Shown: positions 54,843-62,656 of the stretch, piece by piece
Numbering within the stretch: the first letter of the stretch is position 1
Layout of the letters: every line of letters starts with the position of its first letter
Source: Myxococcales bacterium
GTDB taxonomy: Bacteria; Myxococcota_A; Polyangia; Palsa-1104
Direction: 5' to 3'
NCBI GenBank assembly: GCA_003170275.1
Contig: PNAM01000041.1
Span: 1-64,000, forward strand
Length of the DNA stretch: 64,000 bases
Made by a program: the position numbers and the translations under genes
The notes under the pieces: model-generated
Databases searched by the model: none
What the model was told of the DNA's origin: nothing
The model's input: the letters and a program-made list of their open reading frames with translations, nothing else

Positions 54843-55973
54843 CTACTTCGCTTTTTGGGCAGCGTCACTGTCGCCCGCCGGCAAAGGTTCGGCAATCGCA
54901 CTCAGATTGGGCCTGCGGTCGAACCCAGCGACCGCTTCGCGCAGGACGTTCATTTCGATGTGGGCGTAGCGCTGGGTCACGGCCAGGTTGGAGTGGCCGA
55001 GCAGCTCCGCGATGGCGTCGATGCCCACGCCTTTGCGGCGCAGGCGGGTCGCGTAGTCGTGCCGCAGGTCGTGGAATCGCAGATCTTGAATCTCGGCACG
55101 CACTACCGCCCGATGGAAGATGCGCGTCACCGCGTCGCGGCTGTAGCGCTTGCCGAGGCGGCTGATGAAGACGTACTCGCACAGACTCGGGCTGATGGAT
55201 ATCGCCAGCTCCAGCACGCACGACAGTGCATCGTTGATGGGCAGCCGGCGCACTTTGCCCGACTTGGTACGGGTGAGCGTGATGAGCCTAGCGCGCACGT
55301 CCACCGCGTCCTTCCGCAGCGAGACGATCTCGCCCAGGCGCATCCCGCTCATGAGCGCGGTGAGCACCAGCGGCCTGATGCCCTTCGGTATCTCGGCGAA
55401 CAGGCGCTTCTCCTCGTCGTCGAGCAGATAGCGCACGCGGCCGGCACCTTCCTTGAGCAGCTTCACGGCGCGCACGGCGCGGGCCTTCTCCGGCATCATC
55501 CAGCCCCACGAGGCAGCCAGCCCGAGCAGGTGCTTGAGTTGAGCCACCGCACGGTTGATGGTCGCCGGCTTGGCCTCTTCGACGGTTCGCGCTCTCTTGA
55601 AGCGCTCAACGTGAAAGGGCGAGATGTCGTCGAGCTTGATGTCGCCGAATCCGTCGCGAAGGATCTTCGACAAGCTCTTGCGGCTCTTAATCGTCAGCGG
55701 CCGGTGGACCACCGCCCACTTCTCGTAGTCGTCGAGCGCCTCACCCAGCCGGCGCGGCGTCTGGCGCTTGGGGTCGAAGCCGCCAGCGAACGCGGCACTT
55801 AGAATCTCTCGGGCGCGCTGCTTGGCCGCCGCCGCCGCGATGCCGGTGGGCAACCGCTCAGTATATCTGCGGGCCTCACCCGTTGAGGGCTCGCGCCACC
55901 GCAAATCGATGTGGAGCCGACCATCCGGGCCACGGTGCAGACCACGAACGCCCGTCTTTGAGTATCTCGCCAT
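54843..55973 (-). CDS. Tyrosine-family site-specific integrase
   Basis: The 376-residue product is supported at its ATG by GGAGGAGG 6 nt upstream. An N-terminal arm-binding region (about 1-60) precedes a SAM-like core-binding domain (about 70-170) and the catalytic domain with Arg in SGMRLGEI, Lys in TKSGKVR, His-x-x-Arg in HDLRHDYATR, His in LGHSNLAVT and the nucleophile Tyr in QRYAHI. It catalyses insertion into the tRNA-Thr 3' end and, with the excisionase-like protein, removal. The gene reads toward the adjacent attachment site. Confidence 0.96.
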   Translation of the reverse strand: MARYSKTGVRGLHRGPDGRLHIDLRWREPSTGEARRYTERLPTGIAAAAAKQRAREILSAAFAGGFDPKRQTPRRLGEALDDYEKWAVVHRPLTIKSRKSLSKILRDGFGDIKLDDISPFHVERFKRARTVEEAKPATINRAVAQLKHLLGLAASWGWMMPEKARAVRAVKLLKEGAGRVRYLLDDEEKRLFAEIPKGIRPLVLTALMSGMRLGEIVSLRKDAVDVRARLITLTRTKSGKVRRLPINDALSCVLELAISISPSLCEYVFISRLGKRYSRDAVTRIFHRAVVRAEIQDLRFHDLRHDYATRLRRKGVGIDAIAELLGHSNLAVTQRYAHIEMNVLREAVAGFDRRPNLSAIAEPLPAGDSDAAQKAK

Positions 55974-56113
55974 CGTCGCCTCCTCCGAGGGGGCGAAGTT
56001 GCCCAGCGTCTTATCGCTGCTGCTGAATCGCATTTGATGACCAGCGACCAGCAGACCGACGCTATCGGACAATGGCGAGATTGAGCGTGCAGGATCTCCC
56101 GGAGTTGTTGCAG

Positions 56114-56431
56114 CTATGGCTTGCGCTTGGCCTGGTCGACGACGCGGGCAGCGAACCGCGCCCCGTGCTTGCGCACCAACTCCATCGCGCCGGCCAGCGC
56201 GCTTTGGTCGGGGAAGATGAACAAGTCGCGGACTTCGACGCGCAGCCGCTTGGCAACAGCGACGAGAAAACTGAGGGACGGCAATCTCAGGCCGCGCTCG
56301 CAGCGCGAAAGATAGCCCTTGTTGACCTCCAAGTCCCACGCGAGCCGCTCCTGCGTCAACCCGCGCTCATTCCGCAGGTCTGCAATCCTGCGACCGAGCT
56401 GGCGTGCGAGTTGGACCGACTTCGACGGCAC
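56114..56431 (-). CDS. XRE-family transcriptional regulator
   Basis: The product has 105 residues from the GTG at 56431 (a TTG at 56449 is possible). The helix-turn-helix is LGRRIADLRNERGLTQERLAWDLEVNKGYLSRCERG, shown here as two halves: IADLRNERGLTQERL and VNKGYLSRCERG. A C-terminal helix probably dimerises. It lies upstream of the integrase and is the likely repressor that keeps the element silent. No palindromic operator stands out in the adjacent DNA. Confidence 0.88.
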   Translation of the reverse strand: MPSKSVQLARQLGRRIADLRNERGLTQERLAWDLEVNKGYLSRCERGLRLPSLSFLVAVAKRLRVEVRDLFIFPDQSALAGAMELVRKHGARFAARVVDQAKRKP

Positions 56432-56683
56432 GCAGCGACGGTAGGGCAAGCCGTCGACTTGCGAGTTGCCCCACAGGCAACCAGCGACCTATGCTTGGAT
56501 GTGAGATCCCATGAGGGCATCGCCAGGGCTGGTACCGTCGGTGAGATAAGAGTTCAGCCGAGGAGGCCAAGGCGTGCCACGGTTCCCAAGTATGCATCTC
56601 ACTGGGCGGATGTGCGATTTCGAGTGAATTGAATGAGTCGGCCGTCACCTCCTTCAAGGTGAACGCCCGGCGAGGAGGTGGAC

Positions 56684-57058
56684 ATGGCGACGCTCAAGCG
56701 AAAGGTTCACATTGTCATCCACGCGGCGGCCACGGCTGCGGGTGTCGTCGGAGCCGGGCTCGCGCAGATCCCGGGCTCCGATGCGCCGGTGCTGATGAGC
56801 ATCCAGACGGCGATGATCATGGGCATCGCCGACATCCACGGCGAGAAGATCACCAAGGCTGTGGCGGCCGACTTGTTGTTGACCTTCACGGCCACCTTGG
56901 CGGGGCGTGTCATCAGCCAGTTTCTCGTCGGTTGGATACCGATACTCGGGAACGCGGTCAACGCATCGACGGCAGCCGGAGTGACCGAGGCGGTCGGATG
57001 GGCCGCGCACGCCTTCTTCGAAAAGAACGAGAAGCCGAGTGAGACGGCAGCGTCGTAG
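56684..57058 (+). CDS. Small DUF697-like membrane protein
   Basis: The 124-residue product is supported at its ATG by GAGGAGG 5 nt upstream. It has two or three hydrophobic helices with the glycine-rich DUF697 pattern: ITKAVAADLLLTFTATLAG, then FLVGWIPILGNAVNASTAAGV and TEAVGWAAHAFFEK. In most bacteria DUF697 is the C-terminal membrane part of GTPase-linked proteins; here it stands alone inside a mobile element. It is probably cargo acting at the inner membrane; the GTPase partner, if any, is not in the element. Confidence 0.72.
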   Translation: MATLKRKVHIVIHAAATAAGVVGAGLAQIPGSDAPVLMSIQTAMIMGIADIHGEKITKAVAADLLLTFTATLAGRVISQFLVGWIPILGNAVNASTAAGVTEAVGWAAHAFFEKNEKPSETAAS

Positions 57059-57090
57059 CTCTTTGAGAAAAAAATCAAACGCCCGAATCC

Positions 57091-57136
57091 AGGGGACCTC
57101 TCACTCAGAGTGCCCACCCCCGTCGACGGGTCCCCT
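57091..57136. other. Inverted repeat downstream of the DUF697-like gene
   Basis: AGGGGACC (57091-57098) and GGTCCCCT (57129-57136) are perfect 8-bp arms separated by 30 nt. There is no T-run after them, so a rho-independent terminator is unlikely; it may be an RNA fold between the two cargo genes. Confidence 0.3.
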
Positions 57137-57362
57137 GCTCGATAGTCCTCGGGATAGCCGATGGGCAGCCATACCGGCTGCTGCCTAGCGACACGATGAA
57201 CGAGGAGGGAACCACGCGGCCGAGCGTGTTCGCGTGGTCTCCGTCGAGCTGTCGTGCCATCATTGCCAGCGCGCCGCTGGTGCGGTTCAAGTGTTCTGTG
57301 TGCTTCGGGTGTTCGGCGTGTTTGGGACAGACTTGCCCAGAAAAGCAACGACGGAGAAAGCG

Positions 57363-58112
57363 ATGCGCTACCCAGCTTTGGTTATTGTCGGGGTGCTGTT
57401 GCTCAGGCCGAGTGCCGCAAGGGCGCAGGAGTGCTGGCAGATAGAACATGATTATGAGAACGCCAAAGCCGAGTATGCCGCTTACTCGTCGCCTTCGATG
57501 ATCAAGCACAGGCACGACTCAGAACAGCAGCTGGCAAGGCTACAAAAACCATTGGACGAGTGTCGCAGGAAAGCTGCCACCGACGCGGCCGCTGCGAAAG
57601 CCAAGGAACAAGAACGGATGCGCGTTGATGCTGCGGCACGCGCCACGAAAGCGGCTGTGAAGGCGCGGTTGGATGCCGAAGCGAATGCTATGGAAGATAA
57701 ACACGAGGCGGAACTCGATCTATTGCGGAGTAATCCGGCGGTCGGTCGCCTTATCTGGAGCACTGAATTGTGCATAGCCCAAAAGGCCCGGACGACCACG
57801 CTGGCCGCGATAGCCAAGGAGAGAAAATATTCGCGAATCGGAGGTGTCGTCTCATTGAAGGACATGAAGGATCTACAAGACGACCTACGGGCTTCGGACG
57901 ACCGGATTGCCGCAGCCAAGGCCACATTGAGGGCGGAGCCAGCAACATCGCCGCTTGCTTGCAGTGCTCCGAAGGTCGTTGCTCTGTGGAATTGTTATCA
58001 ACAGTTAGAGAATGGCAATCTCAGCCCCGTGGGCATCTGTGCGGACTCCGTCATGGAGAACATCGTCGAGCTCTTGACGCACGAGTTTGAACATAGTGGA
58101 CCAGGTCAGTAG
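57363..58112 (+). CDS. Secreted coiled-coil protein of the element
   Basis: The product has 249 residues from the ATG at 57363, which gives a signal peptide (YPALVIVGVLLLRPSAARA). The mature part starts with ECWQIEHDYENAKAEYAAY and continues as a long charged alpha-helical coiled coil rich in Ala, Lys and Glu (about 60-120, KAKEQERMRVDAAARATKAA). A compact C-terminal region with four or five Cys follows (CAPKV-type pairs). The codon usage is visibly more A/T-tolerant than in the backbone genes. No family recognised. A periplasmic accessory or surface-exclusion role is possible, but unproven. Confidence 0.65.
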   Translation: MRYPALVIVGVLLLRPSAARAQECWQIEHDYENAKAEYAAYSSPSMIKHRHDSEQQLARLQKPLDECRRKAATDAAAAKAKEQERMRVDAAARATKAAVKARLDAEANAMEDKHEAELDLLRSNPAVGRLIWSTELCIAQKARTTTLAAIAKERKYSRIGGVVSLKDMKDLQDDLRASDDRIAAAKATLRAEPATSPLACSAPKVVALWNCYQQLENGNLSPVGICADSVMENIVELLTHEFEHSGPGQ

Positions 58113-58163
58113 CCCCGCCCACCGGGGGCACTAAGGTCATCGGCGCCTGTTCCGGCTCGTCCG

Positions 58164-58385
58164 CTAGTTGTGAGGCTCGATCTTCCCCCTCTCTAGGTTC
58201 TCTTTGGCTTTCACGTACTCCCGAGCCGATTGGAGAACCTGATTCCGCAGCCAATCAACGTTGACGTTGGCCTGCACGAGACCGGCCTCTACTTTCTCCA
58301 GGGACCGCACTGCATTCGTCAGGTTTGTCTCGCTGAGCACTACTGCGTCTTCGAGATCTACTCGTGCCACTTCGCGCTCGCTCAT
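58164..58385 (-). CDS. Small helical protein of the element
   Basis: The product has 73 residues from the ATG at 58385, supported by GGAGGA 8 nt upstream. It is acidic at the N-terminus (MSEREVARVDLEDAVVLS) and forms one long amphipathic helix (LEKVEAGLVQANVNVDWLRN, SAREYVKAKENLERG), as small element-encoded regulators or structural peptides often do. It converges with the secreted coiled-coil gene. Confidence 0.5.
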   Translation of the reverse strand: MSEREVARVDLEDAVVLSETNLTNAVRSLEKVEAGLVQANVNVDWLRNQVLQSAREYVKAKENLERGKIEPHN

Positions 58386-58521
58386 GTTCTCTGTCCTCCG
58401 CCGGCCAACGGCCATTGAATCACCACGACCCTACCAGTCTACGGACAAGGGATGTCAACCCTCCAAGGGGTACAAGCAGGGCTGGGATCCTACGGTGCGT
58501 TTGTACCTGACCAGGGGTTCA

Positions 58522-58531
58522 GGGGGGGGGG
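58522..58531. repeat. G10 homopolymer tract
   Basis: A run of ten G residues lies in the non-coding stretch 58386-58585. No other feature is visible there. Such tracts vary in length by slippage and are hard to sequence. Confidence 0.7.
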
Positions 58532-58585
58532 TAATGCAGACCGAATTGCGCAGTTTGCATAGGCCCGCTGTAGCGAGTAAGCGGC

Positions 58586-58757
58586 TCAGCTACCAGGGGC
58601 CGGCGCTCCCCCGGTAGCTCGGTCATGAGCGAAGACGAAGGCGAGGGCTTCTTGCATTCGGTCTTCGGTGATGTCGGCGCGCAGGTGGCGCAGAATGCGT
58701 TTGAAAGATGCCTCGGCGCAGCTTCTCGTTGAACAGATTGCGGATGTTGTTGTTCAT
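58586..58757 (-). pseudogene. Frameshifted short gene, possible HTH/sigma-like remnant
   Basis: An ATG at 58757 has a good Shine-Dalgarno (GGGAGGACTGC). The first frame gives MNNNIRNLFNEKLRR and then a basic nonsense tail. A +1 shift near nt 58710 restores a sensible sequence, EASFKRILRHLRADITEDRM and QEALAFVFAHDRATGG, ending at TGA 58586. The restored peptide (about 56 aa) looks like the N-terminal helices of a sigma-like or phage HTH protein. It is too short for a whole domain, so it is probably a decayed gene. Confidence 0.4.
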
Positions 58758-59085
58758 GCAGTCCTCCCATGCGTAGCGCGCACGAAGGGCCTGCAAAGGC
58801 CCGCGTGGCGCGGAGCGCGCCAAGAAGGAGGTCACGTCATTCTTATTATCCTGCGAACTCGGACCCTTTCGATTGGGCTTGCTACGCGGATACGCGCAGG
58901 AGACTGGTATGGGAGTTAATGAAATGGTTCTAATGGACAGAGAGAGCCTGTCGGCCCTTGCGCAGTTGGGACCCAAGGGAGTATGTCCCATGCGCTGCGG
59001 TCCGACAGACTCTCCCGGAGGGAGAGACTGACTTTCTACCGGGAGCACCTATGGGGAACACCTGGGGGAACACCTGCGGGAACAC
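58758..59085. other. Non-coding stretch of the element, candidate replication origin
   Basis: There is no convincing gene in these 328 bp. The right part holds a long imperfect hairpin (58942-59014), a small perfect hairpin (59010-59026) and most of a direct-repeat array (59041-59087). It lies just downstream of the primase-like gene. Taken together this suggests an origin of replication or transfer. Confidence 0.4.
58942..59014. repeat. Long imperfect inverted repeat (about 30-nt arms, 12-nt loop)
   Basis: The left arm 58942-58972 and right arm 58985-59014 pair over GAGAG-C/T-CTGTCGG, GCGCA and GGGAC blocks with a few mismatches and bulged bases around a 12-nt loop (58973-58984). The outer 13 bp match at 12 positions. 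It overlaps a second perfect hairpin CTCTCCC-GGA-GGGAGAG at 59010-59026. Confidence 0.7.
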
Positions 59086-59087
59086 CT
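59041..59087. repeat. Four direct repeats of GGGA(A/G)CACCT, period 12-13
   Basis: Copies start at 59041, 59054, 59066 and 59078. Single further copies occur at 59144 and 59180 inside the adjacent gene. On the minus strand the 12-nt unit reads Gln-Val-Phe-Pro, in frame with the primase-like gene but after its stop codon, so the array may be either iterons or eroded coding repeats. Confidence 0.7.
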
Positions 59088-59970
59088 ATTCACCGAACCT
59101 TGGGGACCAGGCTCGGGGGGCCTCGGACACAGAGACAGATTCGGGGAGCACCTCGGGTTGCTCAAGAAGGTCGGGCTGCGGGAGCACCTGCGCGAGCGAC
59201 GGCGGTTGCGCGAAAGCCTGCGTGATGGGCTGGTGGAACGGCTGCGGGAGCATTTGGGGCTGCGGCAGAGTCTGCGGTTGAGGTGGCGCAACGGTTAGCA
59301 CCCAGAGTCCGCCGCCGTTGTTGCGCCGCCCCAGTCGGTCGCGAACCGGAGCGCGCACGATGATGCCGACCCATGCAAGACGCTCGATAGCGTCCATGAC
59401 CTCGGGACGGCCGCGCTTCAGTAAGTCGCGCAGGTGGCGGGTGCTGTATGGCTGCGCTGCCAGCTTCGCAACGATCTGGTGGTCTATAGAAATCGCGGGT
59501 GCCATCGCGTCCGTCGCTGGCTTCTTGCGCAGCTTGGTCGGCGGCAGCGGCAACATCGCAGATGCAGGCAGCGGGTGCCTTTGCGTAATGGCCTTCGGGT
59601 TCTGACCCAATCGGACCATCTCTTCGTCGAGCTCGGCGGGAACCTTGTATCCGAAGATGCGGAGCTGGTTGACTGCCGCAGCGAGCGCCCAGCCGAAGCT
59701 GTAGCTTTCGCCCTGAAGTTCGCCGATTCGGATTATGAGGTCAAAGATGTTCTTGCCCATCTTGTCAGGCGTGCAGGTTGGGCTGGCCTTGCACTTCCAC
59801 CAATCCCTGGTGACGCCGAAGTTCAGGGTCTTCCGATTGCAGAAAGGACAAGTCCCTGTCATCGACTTGGGGCTGCTGCCGATGGCGTCGGGGATGAGCG
59901 AGCAGTAGAGCGCCCGCAGGCCATTCCCCGTGCCGTAGATGAAGCGCCTAACGTCCTCCTTAGTGAGCAT
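59086..59970 (-). CDS. Primase-type (CHC2-like) zinc-finger protein
   Basis: The product has 294 residues. A zinc ribbon at C41-x2-C44...C60-x5-C66 (TCPFCNRKTLNFGV, WWKCKASPTC) is followed by GKNIFDLIIRIGELQGES, matching the CHC2 module of DNA primases, but there is no TOPRIM domain. A winged-helix-like region lies near residues 165-235 (AQPYSTRHLRDLLKRGRPE, IERLAWVGIIVRAP). The C-terminal 60 residues are Gln/Pro repeats (LPQP, VLPQ). It probably helps replicate the element. Its ATG overlaps the end of the excisionase-like gene by 11 nt, and a TAG at 59086 cuts the repeat tail short. Confidence 0.72.
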   Translation of the reverse strand: MLTKEDVRRFIYGTGNGLRALYCSLIPDAIGSSPKSMTGTCPFCNRKTLNFGVTRDWWKCKASPTCTPDKMGKNIFDLIIRIGELQGESYSFGWALAAAVNQLRIFGYKVPAELDEEMVRLGQNPKAITQRHPLPASAMLPLPPTKLRKKPATDAMAPAISIDHQIVAKLAAQPYSTRHLRDLLKRGRPEVMDAIERLAWVGIIVRAPVRDRLGRRNNGGGLWVLTVAPPQPQTLPQPQMLPQPFHQPITQAFAQPPSLAQVLPQPDLLEQPEVLPESVSVSEAPRAWSPRFGE

Positions 59971-60148
59971 CGATGCCGCGCAGGAAGCGCTCTAACTCTT
60001 CGGCATCGACGAGCACGCGACGCCCAGGGCGATGGGCTCGGAGCCTGCCGGTCGCGACCCAATGGCGCACCGTCGATACCGACGTGCGAGCGACCCTGGC
60101 AACCTCTGGTAGCAGCAAATAGCGGGTAAAACTGGTCGGTGTTTGCAT
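59960..60148 (-). CDS. Excisionase-like MerR-type HTH protein
   Basis: The 62-residue product matches the small HTH_17/excisionase group: LLLPEVARVARTSVSTVRHW, then VATGRLRAHRPGRRVLV and AEELERFLRG. Such proteins bend DNA at attachment sites or act as transcription factors. It is directly upstream of, and overlaps, the primase-like gene. Confidence 0.85.
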   Translation of the reverse strand: MQTPTSFTRYLLLPEVARVARTSVSTVRHWVATGRLRAHRPGRRVLVDAEELERFLRGIDAH

Positions 60149-60313
60149 CCTCCAGTTCTATCGAAGGCTCATCATCGGAGGTGTGCAGGATCACCCGGAG
60201 TCGCTGCACTCGCCGCACCGTCGTCCTAGTCATCACGACCAGCGCGACCGAGTGCGAACAGCGTGACCACGCTGATGATCACCACGTTCAACCCGGCGAG
60301 CGAGAGCGAATAA

Positions 60314-61180
60314 CTACGGCTTCTTCCTGCGCGCCGCTGCAATCATATCGGACCATTCAAGCGGTTTGAGAGGCTCGCCGTCGAGCGTGATTTCCCATTC
60401 GGCGTCCGCTCTCACCGGTGGCGGCTCAATTCCCGCCGCCGCCTCCACCTTCTTGGCGAGCGCAGAGTGTCCCTTGATGGTCCGCACCGAGATGGGGTAC
60501 CCCCGGAGGTGCGAGACAGCGAGGGCCGCTGCCTCACGGATGGCGGGACTTCGACCGCTCAGTTTTTCTTTAACGTTGGGAGCATCAATCGCCGCACGTA
60601 GTCGAGCGAGGTCTGGCGGGAGGTGATAGGTGGTCGTCGGAAACATGGTCGCGAAGTTGCGCTCGAAGTTGGCCGGGTCAGCTAGACGGTCGGTCAGCAC
60701 AGCTTCGAGCACACGCAGCTCCCTGGCGATCTGGAACTGTATGATGGGATGCGCCTGCGCCTTCAGGAACGAGGCTCCTTCGAGCTTCCCCATACAGACC
60801 ATCAGCTCTGCGTCGAAAAGAGCGAGCTGGCGATTCGCATCTTCCACCGCGTCGCTCGGCACGGGCTTGCCCGAGGTCATGTCGCGGCCCTTCGCCAGCT
60901 CGCGCAGCGCGAGGCGGTAGTAGACCAGCGCGTGCAGCGTGTCGAAGAACTCCTCGACCCGCTGTTGTTCGTTCTCTGGCAGCGGGACACGTGGGCGCGC
61001 CTCTTTGGATAGCTCGGTTGCTCCCGCCGGCCGGTTCTTCCATGTGGGGTCGCCCTTCGCCCTCCTCGGCATGGCCCGGCTGCTCTCCTGCGGGACATCG
61101 GCCGCGCCTGGCGCCGCAGGGGGGGGCGTCTTGGTGTTCGCCTTCTTCGGTGTCGCCCGGCGGCTCCGCGCCTTCGCCAT
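60314..61180 (-). CDS. Element protein of unknown function, basic N-terminus
   Basis: The 288-residue product begins with a disordered Lys/Arg/Pro-rich region (1-45, ARSRRATPKKANTKTPPP). A helical domain follows (about 60-200, VEEFFDTLHALVYYRLALRE, LALFDAELMVCMGKLEG) and then a C-terminal part with SVRTIKGHSALAKKV. The basic tail suggests nucleic-acid binding. It resembles no capsid or terminase family I know. It lies at the right end of the element, reading toward the excisionase-like gene, 165 bp away. No ribosome binding site is obvious; an internal ATG (MPRRAKGD) is possible. Confidence 0.6.
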   Translation of the reverse strand: MAKARSRRATPKKANTKTPPPAAPGAADVPQESSRAMPRRAKGDPTWKNRPAGATELSKEARPRVPLPENEQQRVEEFFDTLHALVYYRLALRELAKGRDMTSGKPVPSDAVEDANRQLALFDAELMVCMGKLEGASFLKAQAHPIIQFQIARELRVLEAVLTDRLADPANFERNFATMFPTTTYHLPPDLARLRAAIDAPNVKEKLSGRSPAIREAAALAVSHLRGYPISVRTIKGHSALAKKVEAAAGIEPPPVRADAEWEITLDGEPLKPLEWSDMIAAARRKKP

Positions 61181-61307
61181 GGGTGGTGGCTACATGATGG
61201 CAAAGACGCCGTCAACGGCCGTCTGTACCCGTGAACTACTGGAAGGTGGAGGAGACGCCGGGCTAGGAGAAAACGCTTGGTGGGTGAGCTACTTGGGCGG
61301 GATTATT

Positions 61308-61382
<75 letters not shown>

Positions 61383-61473
61383 AAAATGCGAGCACCCACT
61401 GCGAGGCGAAGGTATGCCGCGTCGCCTGGTACCAAGTCAAGCCCGTAAGCTTGCAGAGCGTGTGGAGCAGACC

Positions 61474-62568
61474 TCACTTCTTCGGCGGGTACCCGTACAG
61501 GCTGATCCCCTTTTCGTTGCTGATGAATAGATAGCCGTCATCGGTCGCCACGAAGTCGTTGATCAGCGTCAAGTCGGCCGTAGGGCCGATCAGGATCTGC
61601 GCAACGGGATGGACCGGATCGCTGACGTCATAGCCCCTGAGGGTATCGAGCTGCGCGACGTAGAGCCACTGACCAGTCAAGCCCATCGCGATGGCTTGGC
61701 TCCAGCCGGTCCCCGTCTTGAAGTCGACCTTCACAGCCTTCATCGCCGCCGGGTTTCGGATGTCGACCACCGACTCATAGTCGCCCAGGGCGTTGTAGAG
61801 GTAGCCCCTCGAGTCCACCGCGATGGGCGGTGCGCTCCCGCCGGAACCGATGCCAATGTCCCCCGAAAAGGCGCCGAGCGTGTTGACTGCGGTGGGGGTG
61901 GTGATGTCCAGGATGGTGAGCTGGCCGCCGCCCATCACGTAAGCGGTCTTGCCGACGACGACCAGCTGTTTCGCTCCGTCTACCCCTGCAATCGGCTCCG
62001 TGTGCAGCAGCTTCAGATCGCTCGGGTTGGATACGTCGTACAGACCGAGACCATCGGTTCTGAGCGCCAGCGCCGCGACGTCGCCCGAGAAAGCGATGTC
62101 GCCGATGCCCCTGAAGGCCGTCCCCGTGGCATCGATCTTGAGCTGGGTGAGGAGCTTGGGATCGGTCGGGGTGGAGATGTCGACCACGGAGAGCAGCTTC
62201 CGGTCGACCCCGATGATCTCGTACAGCACGGTGCCGTTCACCTTCAACGAGACAATCGGCTCGGACGTGTTGCCCGGATTGACGAGCGTGTGGAACTCGG
62301 GAACGACGACGTTCAGCACGGCTGGAACTTGCGGGCTCGAAGCGAAATTTGAACGCACGAATTCGAAGACGCGGAGGCCGAAGTCTGTTCCCGCGAACAG
62401 GTAGTTGCCTGAGAGGGCAATGGTGTTCGAACCGCCAAACGGGGTGGTCTGGGTCTTGGCTGTGAAGAACAGGTTGGTCCCGACCCCCGGGCCCGCCGAG
62501 CTTCCGCACCCGGCGAGCAAGGCGGTCAGGACTGGCAGCGACAAACGAATCATCAATGAAGAGCGCAT
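61474..62568 (-). CDS. LVIVD-repeat lipoprotein
   Basis: The product has 364 residues from the ATG at 62568, supported by GGAGG 5 nt upstream. The lipobox is LTALLAGC. The protein is a beta-propeller of LVIVD-type repeats: LYEIIGVDRKLLSVVDISTP, GLGLYDVSNPSDLKLLH, GGQLTILDITTPTAVN and LYVAQLDTLRGYDVSDP. These surface propellers are common in myxobacteria; ligands are unknown. It is the first backbone gene right of the tRNA and diverges from the outer-membrane-like gene. Confidence 0.88.
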   Translation of the reverse strand: MRSSLMIRLSLPVLTALLAGCGSSAGPGVGTNLFFTAKTQTTPFGGSNTIALSGNYLFAGTDFGLRVFEFVRSNFASSPQVPAVLNVVVPEFHTLVNPGNTSEPIVSLKVNGTVLYEIIGVDRKLLSVVDISTPTDPKLLTQLKIDATGTAFRGIGDIAFSGDVAALALRTDGLGLYDVSNPSDLKLLHTEPIAGVDGAKQLVVVGKTAYVMGGGQLTILDITTPTAVNTLGAFSGDIGIGSGGSAPPIAVDSRGYLYNALGDYESVVDIRNPAAMKAVKVDFKTGTGWSQAIAMGLTGQWLYVAQLDTLRGYDVSDPVHPVAQILIGPTADLTLINDFVATDDGYLFISNEKGISLYGYPPKK

Positions 62569-62656
62569 GGAAGCCTCCAGAAGCGTTACCGCCAACTACC
62601 TGTAGAAGTTGTGCCTCGCCAGAGCAGCCCCCGTCAATCTCGACTAGAGTCGGGGG

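Larger units (their letters stand above)
54767..61307. mobile_element. 6.5-kb integrative element in the 3' end of tRNA-Thr
   Basis: A perfect 45-bp direct repeat (54767-54811 and 61308-61352) bounds the element. The right copy is the 3' part of an intact tRNA-Thr(CGT); the left copy is the leftover duplicate. A tyrosine integrase lies 31 bp from the left repeat. Inside are an XRE regulator, an excisionase-like HTH, a primase-type zinc-finger protein, a candidate origin, a broken HTH-like gene and cargo genes. Base composition is visibly less GC-rich than the backbone, above all at 57-59 kb. No capsid, portal, terminase, relaxase or mating-pair genes are seen. It fits a phage satellite, a cryptic integrated plasmid or a decayed prophage. 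Confidence 0.9.

Noticed and set aside
58519-59048. Small open frames on the minus strand at 58519-58770 and 58623-59048
   Set aside because: They are low-complexity Arg/Ser/Pro reading, and the second runs through the long hairpin; only the short restored peptide starting at 58757 looks protein-like.
59041-59189. CRISPR-like array
   Set aside because: Units are 10 bp with 2-3 bp gaps, with no spacers of usual length and no cas genes.
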